DNA of 64,000 bases from Lutibacter agarilyticus. Its GTDB lineage: Bacteria; Bacteroidota; Bacteroidia; Flavobacteriales; Flavobacteriaceae. Shown piece after piece: positions 18,667 through 26,502 of this stretch. The stretch's first letter is position 1; every line of letters starts with the position of its first letter. The translations under genes and the position numbers were made by a program. The notes below the pieces were generated by a model. It saw only the letters and a program-made list of their open reading frames with translations. It made no database searches and had not been told where the DNA came from. The stretch covers positions 310,001-374,000 of the forward strand of contig NZ_FZNT01000003.1 of the NCBI RefSeq assembly GCF_900188235.1, given 5' to 3'.

Positions 18667-20226
18667 TTATAAAATATAATTAGAGGTTACCTCTATGTAG
18701 TCACCTACTTGCTTTTTTTCCCAAGCCTCATCTTGCTTTAATTCTGCTGCCATTATTTTTGCAACTTGCGGAGCCATTTTAATACTCTCTATAGCATCTA
18801 ACAATTGACAGCGAGTTCTACGAGCTAGAAAATCTTCAACAGTACGCGCCATTTCGTGTTTTACAGCCCACACTACTTGAGCATTAATAACATCAAGAGA
18901 AGTACTAATCGATTCACTCATTCCTTTTTCTTTCGACAATTTCAAAATTGCATCTTCATCACTTCCGTAGAAATACAAAGGGTTATTATAATCTACATCT
19001 TCTTTATACCCCTTAATTCTCATATGTTTAGTCTTTGTTTCAATATGCGACCAGCCATTTCTTTTCTCAGTTTTGTCTACCAAATCTTCCCCCATCTTCC
19101 TGTAAGTTGTCCACTTACCACCAACCATTGTAAGCAACCCCGATTTAGATTCGAAAATTTTATGACTTCTTGAAATTTCTTTCGTTTTGTTTCCTTTTCC
19201 TTTTGAAGCTGCCAAAGGTCTCAATCCTGCAAAAACACTTAAAACATCAGTTCTCTTAGGCGCCTTTGTTAGATAACGAGCAGCTGTTTTTAAAATAAAT
19301 TCAATTTCTTCCTCTAAAGCTATAGGCTCTAATGATTCTTTTTCAATAGGAGTATCTGTTGTACCCACCACAACTCTATTATGCCAAGGTACTAAAAATA
19401 GAACCCTACCATCATCTGTCTTTGGAATCATAATTGCGTCATTATCTGGCAAAAATGATTTATCTAATACCAAATGAACCCCTTGACTTGGAGCAATTGT
19501 TTTTTCAGCATTGGGTGAATCCATCATTAAAACATCATCAGCAAATACACCTGTTGCGTTCACAACTTGCTTTCCTTTTATTTCGTAATCTTTTCCAGCT
19601 TCTTGATCTGTAAATTTCACACCAGAAACAATCCCATTATCATCTTTTATTAACCCGTTTACATCACAATAATTAATTACAATAGCTCCATTTCCAACAG
19701 CAGTTTGTAATGTGTTAATTGCCAACCTTGTATCATCAAATTGACCATCAAAATAAACTACACCCGCTGATATTTTTTTTGAATTAATTGTTGAAATACG
19801 TTTAAGAGTTTTAGATTTTGAAATTCTTCTAGATCTGCCCAAGCTATATTTTCCTGCCAATAAATCATACAATGTTAACCCTACCGTATATTGAAGTTCA
19901 TCAAACAACCCGTGAGTTGGAATTATAAAAGACTGACTTTTAACTAAATGAGGTGCGTTTTGAGTCAACAAACCTCTTTCAACAACAGCCTCTCTTACTA
20001 AACCAACATCACCTTGCGCTAAATAACGAACACCACCATGAACTAATTTTGTACTTTTACTCGAAGTCGATTTCGTAAAGTCTGATTTTTCAAGTAAAAC
20101 TACTGAATATCCCCTAGCTGAAGCTTCTAGAGCAATACCAATTCCTGTAGCTCCACCTCCAATAATTATAAAATCATACATCTTATTTTCACTACTAACT
20201 CTATCGATCATTTCATTTCTCTCCAT
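18667..20226 (-). CDS. glpD: Glycerol-3-phosphate dehydrogenase (quinone)
   Basis: Membrane-associated FAD enzyme oxidising glycerol 3-phosphate to dihydroxyacetone phosphate with electrons passed to the quinone pool. The FAD-binding IIIGGGATGIGIALEA lies near the N-terminus, followed by STKLVHGGVRYL, the GlpD signature, and a C-terminal helical domain. Upstream in-frame codons up to 20382 are hydrophobic nonsense crossing the regulatory repeats, so I take the ATG at 20226, giving 519 residues starting MERNEMIDRVSSENKMYDF. First gene of the glp operon, divergent from a GlpR-type repressor. Confidence 0.93.
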   Translation of the reverse strand: MERNEMIDRVSSENKMYDFIIIGGGATGIGIALEASARGYSVVLLEKSDFTKSTSSKSTKLVHGGVRYLAQGDVGLVREAVVERGLLTQNAPHLVKSQSFIIPTHGLFDELQYTVGLTLYDLLAGKYSLGRSRRISKSKTLKRISTINSKKISAGVVYFDGQFDDTRLAINTLQTAVGNGAIVINYCDVNGLIKDDNGIVSGVKFTDQEAGKDYEIKGKQVVNATGVFADDVLMMDSPNAEKTIAPSQGVHLVLDKSFLPDNDAIMIPKTDDGRVLFLVPWHNRVVVGTTDTPIEKESLEPIALEEEIEFILKTAARYLTKAPKRTDVLSVFAGLRPLAASKGKGNKTKEISRSHKIFESKSGLLTMVGGKWTTYRKMGEDLVDKTEKRNGWSHIETKTKHMRIKGYKEDVDYNNPLYFYGSDEDAILKLSKEKGMSESISTSLDVINAQVVWAVKHEMARTVEDFLARRTRCQLLDAIESIKMAPQVAKIMAAELKQDEAWEKKQVGDYIEVTSNYIL

Positions 20227-20286
20227 GACACTATCTTTTATCTTTTTTTTGGTACTAAATTGTTTTTTACACTGTAAACATAAAAC

Positions 20287-20366
20287 AAAACGAAACAATA
20301 CGAAAGTTATTTTTTGTTTTTTTACAAGAATAATGATATTTATCATAAAAACGAAACGAAAGTTAA
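20287..20366 (-). promoter_or_regulatory. Two candidate GlpR (DeoR-family) operators
   Basis: Two related sites lie between the glpD promoter and its start: ACGAAAC/ACGAAAGTTA at 20290-20309 and, tightly overlapped, at 20351-20365. On the coding strand the second reads AACTTTCGTTTCGTTTTTAT, very like the TTTCRTTTYRTTTY pattern reported for DeoR-family repressors such as AgaR. Placement downstream of the predicted start of transcription fits repression by road-block. Confidence 0.5.
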
Positions 20367-20418
20367 CTTCAAAAAAAACCAAACTAACCTAAAACTAACT
20401 ACATATCAATGAATTAAA

Positions 20419-20446
20419 CAAATATATCTAGTGATTATCAACTCAA
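20419..20446 (-). promoter_or_regulatory. Promoter of the glp operon
   Basis: On the minus strand TTG (20446-20444), 17 bases, TATATTTG (20426-20419). Transcription would start near 20413, leaving a leader of nearly 190 bases that contains both candidate operators. Confidence 0.6.
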
Positions 20447-20495
20447 ATAAACAAAACAGTACACATTATATCTTCGGTATGTTTCATTTATAATG

Positions 20496-20503
20496 TATAT
20501 TTG
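20496..20503 (+). promoter_or_regulatory. -7 box of the glpR promoter
   Basis: TATATTTG 20 bases before the ATG at 20524; no good -33 TTG is seen, which would suit a weakly expressed regulator. Confidence 0.45.
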
Positions 20504-20523
20504 TCTTATAAAAAATTGAGAAA

Positions 20524-21291
20524 ATGGTCTTAAATATTGCAGAACGACATAAATTAATCCTAGACAAACTAAAAACGAATGGATTTGTAACAGTAAATGA
20601 TTTAAGTCAAGAATTTAGTGTTTCGTTAGTAACAATACGAAAGGATTTAAAACTATTAGAAGAAAGAAACTTATTATTTCGCACACACGGAAAAGCCATT
20701 CCCGCTGATCCATATATTACAGAACACCATGTTAATGTAAAAGAAAAGCTACAGACAAAAGAAAAAAATTTGATTGCAATTGCAGCCGGACTCACTTTAG
20801 AGCCTTTTGATAGTATTATTATAGCATCAGGAACTTCGGTTATTGAATTTGCAAGAAATATTAAACCCGTTGAAGGACTTACGGTTTTATCAGCTTCTCT
20901 AAACACCTCTTTAATTTTGTCTGAAAACCCAAATATTGATGTTATGCAACTTGGAGGTATTGTAAGGGCTAGCTCATCTTCAGTTGTTGGCCCCATTGGA
21001 GAGAAAATGCTCGCCGAATTTACTTTTACCAAACTATTTTTAGGTGTTGACGGTATAGATTTAGACTACGGACTAACAACAACCAGCTCCATGGAAGCTT
21101 CTTTAAACAAAGAAATGATAAAGGCAGCCCAAAAAATAATTGTTCTTGCAGACTCCAGTAAATTTGGAAGAAAAGGATTTGGAAGAATTTGTGGTCTTGA
21201 CGATGTAGACCAAATTATTACAGATAGCGGCATTGAGACTAAAACAAAAAATAAACTTTTTGAATTGGGTATTGACGTTACCATTGTATAA
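20524..21291 (+). CDS. glpR: DeoR-family transcriptional repressor, GlpR-like
   Basis: 255 residues: N-terminal winged helix-turn-helix of the DeoR type (residues 1-60; TVNDLSQEFSVSLVTIRKDL is the recognition region) and a C-terminal sugar-phosphate sensor domain (about 75-250) containing the SGTSVIEFARNI and DSSKFGRKGF family motifs. Sensors of this type bind phosphorylated metabolites; in enterobacteria GlpR senses glycerol 3-phosphate. The gene is divergent from glpD with about 300 bases between, so control of the glp operon is the natural inference. Followed by a hairpin terminator shared with the convergent MFS gene. Confidence 0.88.
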   Translation: MVLNIAERHKLILDKLKTNGFVTVNDLSQEFSVSLVTIRKDLKLLEERNLLFRTHGKAIPADPYITEHHVNVKEKLQTKEKNLIAIAAGLTLEPFDSIIIASGTSVIEFARNIKPVEGLTVLSASLNTSLILSENPNIDVMQLGGIVRASSSSVVGPIGEKMLAEFTFTKLFLGVDGIDLDYGLTTTSSMEASLNKEMIKAAQKIIVLADSSKFGRKGFGRICGLDDVDQIITDSGIETKTKNKLFELGIDVTIV

Positions 21292-21301
21292 AAAGAGACA
21301 C

Positions 21302-21336
21302 TATCCTATAAAGTGTATAAACTTATTTATAGGATA
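21302..21336. terminator. Hairpin between glpR and the MFS gene
   Basis: Perfect 11-bp inverted repeat TATCCTATAAA / TTTATAGGATA with a 13-base loop, between two convergent genes. T-runs are weak on both sides, so it may serve either direction. Confidence 0.55.
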
Positions 21337-21344
21337 AATTTCCT

Positions 21345-22559
21345 TTAAGTAATCCTTAAAGATTTACGCAACAAAATCATTAATAAAACCGCCACCAATC
21401 CTAAACCACCCATTAAATACCAATTGGCTGCATAGCCAAACCTATCAATAATTTCCATACCTATTTTTGCACTAAAAATATGCGCAAAAGAAAAAGCCAT
21501 AGAATATAACGCTAAATATCGCCCTTCTTTACCACTAGGAGCTCTATTCATTGCAAAATTATTAGTAAAAGGAAACGCTAACATTTCCCCTACAGTTATA
21601 AATAACATTCCTATTATTAAAACCCCTGTCCAAAGTGAAATATTTAATATTAAAAAACTAAATGAAAATAACATCAAACTCCAGGTTATAATTTTCATTT
21701 TATTCAATAGTTTTTGTTCAATATAATGGATTAAAGGCATTTCTAATAAAAATATTAAAAATCCATTTAGCGACATTATCAAACCTATTTGCACTTCGGT
21801 TAACGAATGTATCTCCTTATAATACAAAGGCATGGTGGTAAATAATTGTAAAAATATAAAACCCATTAAAAAAACTACAGCCAAAAATATCCAATACGGT
21901 TTGTCTTGATAAACAGAAGTAAAACTACCACTTTTAACTTCCACCTCCTCAACCGTTTTAGCATGAAATTCTTTTTGCTTCAGCACAAAAAGCATCAATA
22001 CAACAGCCGAAACACAAGTAATTCCATCAACCCAAAAAAGACCTAAATAATTAAGAGACGCAATAATTAGACCTCCTAAAAAAGGTCCAAATGAAAAGCC
22101 TAAATTAATTGCCAACCGTATTAGCGTTAATGATCGCGTTTGATTTTTAGGCTTACTATATGCTTTTAAAGATACAAACATAGCGGGTCTAAAGGTATCT
22201 GCAACTGTCATAGTCATAAAAATACCAATAGCAAATCCTTCAAATGAATTTATGTATTGCAAGCCAATAAACAAAAATCCGGTTAACAATAAACTCCAAA
22301 TCATTACTCTGTAAAAACCAAATTGATCTGTTAACTTTCCACCTAAATAAGAACCCAACAAAGAACCTAAACCAAAACTGGTCATAATCCACCCCACTTG
22401 CCCAAATTCTAAATTTAAATCTTCTGTTAAATAGAGCGACAGAAATGGCAGCACCATAGTTCCTGCCCTATTTATAAAAGTAATTAGTGCCAACCACCAA
22501 ACCTCTTTAGACAACCCACTAAACGAATCTTGGTATGATATTAATATTTTTTTTACCAT
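21345..22559 (-). CDS. MFS transporter
   Basis: 404 residues with about twelve membrane helices. The loop between helices 2 and 3 reads GSYLGGKLTDQFGFYRVM, the classic major facilitator G-x-x-x-D-R/K motif. It resembles the drug-efflux MdtH-type branch, but the substrate cannot be read. Its ATG lies directly behind a strong terminator (22575-22597), so it is either silent unless that terminator is read through or starts from a promoter very close to the ATG. Confidence 0.8.
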   Translation of the reverse strand: MVKKILISYQDSFSGLSKEVWWLALITFINRAGTMVLPFLSLYLTEDLNLEFGQVGWIMTSFGLGSLLGSYLGGKLTDQFGFYRVMIWSLLLTGFLFIGLQYINSFEGFAIGIFMTMTVADTFRPAMFVSLKAYSKPKNQTRSLTLIRLAINLGFSFGPFLGGLIIASLNYLGLFWVDGITCVSAVVLMLFVLKQKEFHAKTVEEVEVKSGSFTSVYQDKPYWIFLAVVFLMGFIFLQLFTTMPLYYKEIHSLTEVQIGLIMSLNGFLIFLLEMPLIHYIEQKLLNKMKIITWSLMLFSFSFLILNISLWTGVLIIGMLFITVGEMLAFPFTNNFAMNRAPSGKEGRYLALYSMAFSFAHIFSAKIGMEIIDRFGYAANWYLMGGLGLVAVLLMILLRKSLRIT

Positions 22560-22574
22560 TTCTATAAAATTAAA

Positions 22575-22597
22575 AAACCCAGCGCTTGGCTGGGTTT
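22575..22597 (-). terminator. Strong terminator just upstream of the MFS start codon
   Basis: Stem AAACCCAGC / GCTGGGTTT with a five-base loop; on the minus strand a T-run follows. It stands 16 bases before the MFS start codon and about 30 bases after a 24-codon reading frame, so it ends a short transcript or acts as an attenuator. Confidence 0.75.
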
Positions 22598-22629
22598 AAA
22601 ATGATTTTTTATTATTTATTTTTAAATAA

Positions 22630-22704
22630 CTATAACACATATACAACCCTGCAGTTTTTACAAACCACTTTCTTTACGGTACTATATAATTTACAATTAT
22701 TCAT
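22630..22704 (-). CDS. Candidate 24-residue cysteine-containing microprotein
   Basis: The frame opens with ATG at 22704 and encodes 24 residues, beginning MNNCKLYSTV and ending CKNCRVVYVL, with three cysteines including a CxxC pair and several lysines, a possible metal-binding knuckle. It is flanked by what a gene needs: a TAGTTTTG promoter box 20 bases upstream and a Rho-independent terminator shortly downstream, giving a predicted transcript of about 150 bases. I recognise no family. It could instead be a leader peptide of an attenuator controlling the MFS gene. Small size makes this tentative. Confidence 0.35.
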   Translation of the reverse strand: MNNCKLYSTVKKVVCKNCRVVYVL

Positions 22705-22724
22705 TACTTCAATTTATTAAAGTT

Positions 22725-22732
22725 CAAAACTA
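22725..22732 (-). promoter_or_regulatory. -7 box for the short transcript upstream of the MFS gene
   Basis: TAGTTTTG on the minus strand matches TAnnTTTG; TTTG lies 15 bases further upstream (22751-22748), somewhat closer than usual. Confidence 0.4.
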
Positions 22733-22809
22733 CGAAAAAAAATGAAACAAAAAACTTTAATCAACCTCATTAAAATAATTCGTATTTTAGTTTATTAAAA
22801 TTTCAAAAA

Positions 22810-23427
22810 ATGAAACACATTTATTTCTTCATATTATGCATCATCCTATTCAACAGCTGCCACACTCCAAAACAAACATACGAAGATACTATTAAGCAAT
22901 TTCAATATGAATTAAATACGCAATATGCAGATGCCTCTGAATCACCTTTAACTAAAGAAGATTTACCCACTTTTAGAGGGTTAGATTTTTTTACTATTGA
23001 TAAAAACTATCAAATTGAAGCTAAATTAGAATTAACTCCTAATTCACCCATTTTTGAAATGCAAACTACTACAGATAGATTGCCATTGTTTAAAATTTAT
23101 GGAATTGCATATTTTACGCTGAATGGTGAAAAATGCACCTTGAATTTATATCAAAGTCAAGATTATTCAAACACAATTAATCATCAAAATTTATTGTTTT
23201 TACCTTTTAACGATCTAACAAATGGAATATCAAGTTATAGCGGCGGACGCTTTATTGACTTAGAAACATCTTCAGCAGAGAACAACACAATAATTATTGA
23301 TTTTAACAAAGCGTACAATCCTTACTGTGCTTACAATCATAAATACTCTTGCCCCGTTCCACCTTCAGAAAACAATTTACCAATTGCAATTACAGCTGGT
23401 GTAAAAGATTATAAAAAACACCATTAA
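22810..23427 (+). CDS. DUF1684 lipoprotein
   Basis: 205 residues. The signal sequence ends in FNSCHTPK, a lipobox-like site with Cys17, so it is probably a lipoprotein. The body matches DUF1684: GLDFFTI, the SGGRFIDLE strand, and the hallmark C-terminal block NPYCAYNHKYSCPVPPSENN with LPIAITAGVKDY. The domain is structured and widespread but has no proven biochemical role. Monocistronic, followed by a terminator. Confidence 0.88.
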   Translation: MKHIYFFILCIILFNSCHTPKQTYEDTIKQFQYELNTQYADASESPLTKEDLPTFRGLDFFTIDKNYQIEAKLELTPNSPIFEMQTTTDRLPLFKIYGIAYFTLNGEKCTLNLYQSQDYSNTINHQNLLFLPFNDLTNGISSYSGGRFIDLETSSAENNTIIIDFNKAYNPYCAYNHKYSCPVPPSENNLPIAITAGVKDYKKHH

Positions 23428-23461
23428 AAAAGCCTTCATTAACAAATCAACGAAGGCTTTT
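23428..23461 (+). terminator. Terminator of the DUF1684 gene
   Basis: Stem AAAAGCCTTC / GAAGGCTTTT with a 14-base loop. It can also act for the convergent amt gene. Confidence 0.8.
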
Positions 23462-23481
23462 CTAATAAGAATAAAATATTA

Positions 23482-24765
23482 TTAATGTTGATTTAAACGA
23501 AAATCAGGATAAGCATCCATTCCATGTTCGTGAATATCTAAACCATCTTGCTCTTCCTCTTTACTCACACGTATTCCCGAGGTACTTTTCAACGTTTTAA
23601 TAATTGCATACGCACTAATTAAACAAAAAGCACTAACCGCGAACACACCTACTAGTTGATAACCGAATTGTTTCCAACCAGCAAGCTCACCAAAAACACC
23701 TACAGCTAAAGTTCCCCATACACCACAAATTAAATGAACTGCTATAGCTCCAACTGGATCATCTAATTTCAATTTATCAACTAAAGCTACACCTAACACA
23801 ATTAATCCACCAGCAATAAACCCAATTACCATAGCATCTGTAACACTCATAATATCAGCTCCTGCAGTAATTCCCACTAAACCTCCAAGCACACCATTTA
23901 AAAACATCGACAAATCATATTGTTTGTATTTAAACAATGAGACTAAAAATGCAGACAATCCACCTGATGCAGCTGCTATACAAGTTGTTACCAATACCAA
24001 GGAAGTTTTTCCTGGATCAGCTGAAAGTACAGAACCTCCATTAAAACCAAACCACCCTAACCATAATAAAAACACACCTGCAGTTGCAAAAGGCATATTA
24101 TGCCCTGGTATTGCTCCAACAGAACCATCTTTCTTAAACTTACCAATTCTAGCACCTAATAACCAAACTGCAATCAAAGCAGCCCATCCTCCTACTGAAT
24201 GCACTAAGGTTGAACCCGCGAAATCATAAAAACCAGCTTCTGAAATTAGTTCACCAGCAGCGTTTACTTCGTTTCCAAGTGTTGAAAGCCATCCGCCTCC
24301 CCATTGCCAAGAACCCACAATTGGATAAATTAAACCAACGTAAATAATGGTAAAAATCATAAAAGCACCTAATTTCATTCTTTCAGCAACAGCACCTGAA
24401 ACTATAGTAGCAGCAGTAGCAGCAAACATAGCTTGAAAAAGGAAATCTGTCCAATAGGTATAACCCCCGTCAGCATAAGCTGCTGTTAAACCGTTTTCTG
24501 GTAAGTTTAACCCAAATAAATCGAAAAAATAATCAGGCACAACCCCAGCAATAAAAGAACCTGGGTACATTAAATTAAAACCTATTAGCGTGTATAACAC
24601 TAAACCCATTGAAATAATAAATACGTTTTTAAATAGAATGTTAATTGTATTTTTTTGACGTGTTAAGCCAATCTCTAACAATGAAAATCCTAAATGCATT
24701 AAAAATACCAATGAGGTACAAATCATCATCCATACGTTATTTACTGTAAATAATGTATTCTCCAT
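23482..24765 (-). CDS. amt: Ammonium transporter (first copy)
   Basis: Amt/MEP/Rh channel for ammonium in the inner membrane, 427 residues with about eleven helices. Family landmarks include FAGSTLVHSVGGWAALIAVWL with the pore His, FNGGSVLSADPGKTSLVL, and the second pore His in IAVHLICGVWGTLAVG. The cytosolic tail (GIRVSKEEEQDGLDIHEHGM) is shared with the other Amt in this window. It lies 26 bases after a PII gene; PII normally plugs Amt when nitrogen is plentiful. Last gene of its operon. Confidence 0.93.
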   Translation of the reverse strand: MENTLFTVNNVWMMICTSLVFLMHLGFSLLEIGLTRQKNTINILFKNVFIISMGLVLYTLIGFNLMYPGSFIAGVVPDYFFDLFGLNLPENGLTAAYADGGYTYWTDFLFQAMFAATAATIVSGAVAERMKLGAFMIFTIIYVGLIYPIVGSWQWGGGWLSTLGNEVNAAGELISEAGFYDFAGSTLVHSVGGWAALIAVWLLGARIGKFKKDGSVGAIPGHNMPFATAGVFLLWLGWFGFNGGSVLSADPGKTSLVLVTTCIAAASGGLSAFLVSLFKYKQYDLSMFLNGVLGGLVGITAGADIMSVTDAMVIGFIAGGLIVLGVALVDKLKLDDPVGAIAVHLICGVWGTLAVGVFGELAGWKQFGYQLVGVFAVSAFCLISAYAIIKTLKSTSGIRVSKEEEQDGLDIHEHGMDAYPDFRLNQH

Positions 24766-24791
24766 AATATAACTATATTTTTATTTAAATC

Positions 24792-25130
24792 TTATTTAAG
24801 TGAATCTGATCCACGCTCTTTTGTCCTTATTCTATAAGTTTCTTCAACATCAGAAACAAATATCTTACCATCACCAACAATACCCGTGTAAGCAGAATTC
24901 AACAACGCATCAATAGTTCTTTCTAAAAACGGATCTGAAACTACAATTGATAAATATCTTCTTTGGATATCAGAAGTACTATAACTAACACCTCTATATA
25001 CATGACCTTGTTTTTCATTCCCTACTCCGGTCACATCCCAGTAGCTAAAAAAATTAACTTCAATTTCATGCAGCGCTTCTTTAACTTCATTGAATTTAGA
25101 TTTGCGAATAATCGCCTCAATTTTCTTCAT
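24792..25130 (-). CDS. glnK: P-II family nitrogen regulator (first copy)
   Basis: 112-residue trimeric signal protein that reports 2-oxoglutarate and ATP/ADP and closes the Amt channel. The N-terminal MKKIEAIIRKSKFNEVKEAL, the T-loop region with YRGVSY (Tyr at the site uridylylated in enteric PII) and the C-terminal GDGKIFVSDVEETYRIRT are all present. About five in six residues are identical to the second copy at 27739; differences cluster at the C-terminus and around residues 70-85. First gene of a glnK-amt operon with a characteristic promoter (25160-25243). Confidence 0.95.
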   Translation of the reverse strand: MKKIEAIIRKSKFNEVKEALHEIEVNFFSYWDVTGVGNEKQGHVYRGVSYSTSDIQRRYLSIVVSDPFLERTIDALLNSAYTGIVGDGKIFVSDVEETYRIRTKERGSDSLK

Positions 25131-25159
25131 AATTACTTAAATATTTAGTTAATCGAACC

Positions 25160-25243
25160 CAAAAATATATTTTTTATTTGTTACCCCCTAATTTTTATAG
25201 GGGTCAATCCTAATTTTTATACATATTTTTATTTTCACCCCTA
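25160..25243 (-). promoter_or_regulatory. Promoter and palindromic operator of glnK-amt (first copy)
   Basis: On the minus strand the -7 box is TATTTTTG (25167-25160). Fifteen bases upstream of it begins a C5/G4 inverted repeat: ACCCCCTA at 25183-25190 and TAGGGGT at 25198-25204 (one unpaired C). A further half-site ACCCCTA sits at 25237-25243. There is no ordinary -33 TTG; the repeat takes its place, which suggests an activator. The layout is repeated before the second glnK. Confidence 0.65.
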
Positions 25244-25292
25244 TTTGTTAAATAATATTTAAATTAAAGCAATAATTTACATATAAATAAAA

Positions 25293-25322
25293 AACACCCA
25301 ATGAATAAATTCATTGGGTGTT
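25293..25322 (-). terminator. Terminator of the glnK-amt-porin operon
   Basis: Perfect 13-bp stem AACACCCAATGAA / TTCATTGGGTGTT with a four-base loop; on the minus strand it is followed by TTTTTTATT. With the operator at 25160-25243 it fills the 307-base gap before glnK; the 114 bases between it and the porin stop hold nothing I recognise. Confidence 0.85.
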
Positions 25323-25437
25323 AAACCAAACCTAATATTAGAATTAATAACTATTAATATGAATTTTAACCTATTTCACTTATTAAATTAAAATGTCATA
25401 CAAAATAGCATATTCTTATTTTTAAAATTGTGTTATC

Positions 25438-26454
25438 CTAGAACGCATATATTGCAGCAACTAAGAAAGAAGATAAATTATCAGATGGCATTCCATCCGC
25501 ATCCATATAAGGCATAGAATCACTCCAAGAATCTAATCTAATTTCTGGCTTAATTGTCAAGTTCTCAACACTATAACTCCCCGTTAAAGTAAGACCTAAA
25601 ACACTTTCTTCTGCAGGATTTGCATCCCCATGCAAACCAAAATACTCACCTCTTAAACCAACCGAGAAAGCATCAGAAGTAGCTAATTGAGGGTATAAAG
25701 CAACTCCGTAGAATCCAGACCCATCATTATCATTATAAGCTGCATTAATTCCGAAGAAGAAAGAATCTGTAACATCAAATCCACCAGTATAATCAATTTC
25801 AAAACCTAAACCACCGCTATTACCACTGTCATAATATAAGTTAAGATATTGACCTTTGAAACCTAATTGAGCACCAAGTGCATATTCACCCGACATAGAA
25901 GTATCATTTGTATCCCAAGGATTAGTAACAGCCAACATTAAGCTAAAATCTTCAGACAAAGCAAAATCAGCTTTTATACCAACGTGAGAAAAAGGACCGC
26001 TAGAGAATAAATATGATGTACTGTAGTTGAAATTTGCTACAGGAGAAATAACCTCATACCCTAAGAACGTATTAAATCTACCCATTGTAAGCGTTGTCTT
26101 ATCAGAAACATTGTAGTACACATATGCTTGATTAACAATACCATCAACAATATCAGAATTAAAAGTTGCGCTTGCACCTCTTGGCCCAGTAACTAGATCA
26201 AGTACTGCTCCTACTTTTTCACCTTCATAAGCAAAAACTACGTTCCCCATACCAACTGCAAATCCTGAATTTTCTGCAAAAGCAGTTCCAAATGATTGAC
26301 CATCATTATCTGGAGCTGATAAATACGCTTGATAATACGCATCTACAGAACCACTTATTGTAAATTTCTTTTCTTCTTTTTCTTCTTGCGCATTCATTAT
26401 TCCTACTGAAAATACCGCAATTAATACTAGTACTATTTTTTTAATTGTTTTCAT
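25438..26454 (-). CDS. Outer-membrane barrel protein linked to ammonium transport
   Basis: 338 residues with a signal peptide (cleavage after IMNAQ, about residue 22), then about sixteen amphipathic strands and a C-terminal aromatic (VAAIYAF) typical of outer-membrane barrels. It looks like the carboxylate/phosphate-selective porin-like family of Bacteroidota. It follows amt by 48 bases and precedes a terminator, so it belongs to the glnK-amt operon. Its presence suggests that nitrogen starvation also opens the outer membrane to ammonium or small amines; this is inference. Confidence 0.7.
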   Translation of the reverse strand: MKTIKKIVLVLIAVFSVGIMNAQEEKEEKKFTISGSVDAYYQAYLSAPDNDGQSFGTAFAENSGFAVGMGNVVFAYEGEKVGAVLDLVTGPRGASATFNSDIVDGIVNQAYVYYNVSDKTTLTMGRFNTFLGYEVISPVANFNYSTSYLFSSGPFSHVGIKADFALSEDFSLMLAVTNPWDTNDTSMSGEYALGAQLGFKGQYLNLYYDSGNSGGLGFEIDYTGGFDVTDSFFFGINAAYNDNDGSGFYGVALYPQLATSDAFSVGLRGEYFGLHGDANPAEESVLGLTLTGSYSVENLTIKPEIRLDSWSDSMPYMDADGMPSDNLSSFLVAAIYAF

Positions 26455-26502
26455 AATTCCTGTTCTTGTTTTTATTTAATTTAATGTTCTTGAAAATTTT
26501 GA

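Noticed and set aside
20227-20382. Extended N-terminus of GlpD
   Set aside because: Would place hydrophobic non-homologous residues over the operator repeats and ahead of the conserved start; ATG at 20226 fits better.
20607-21032. 141-codon frame antisense to the GlpR-like gene
   Set aside because: Lies fully inside a well-supported regulator gene on the other strand, with no domain and no promoter.
23924-24229. 101-codon frame opposite amt
   Set aside because: Proline-rich shadow of the Amt coding strand.
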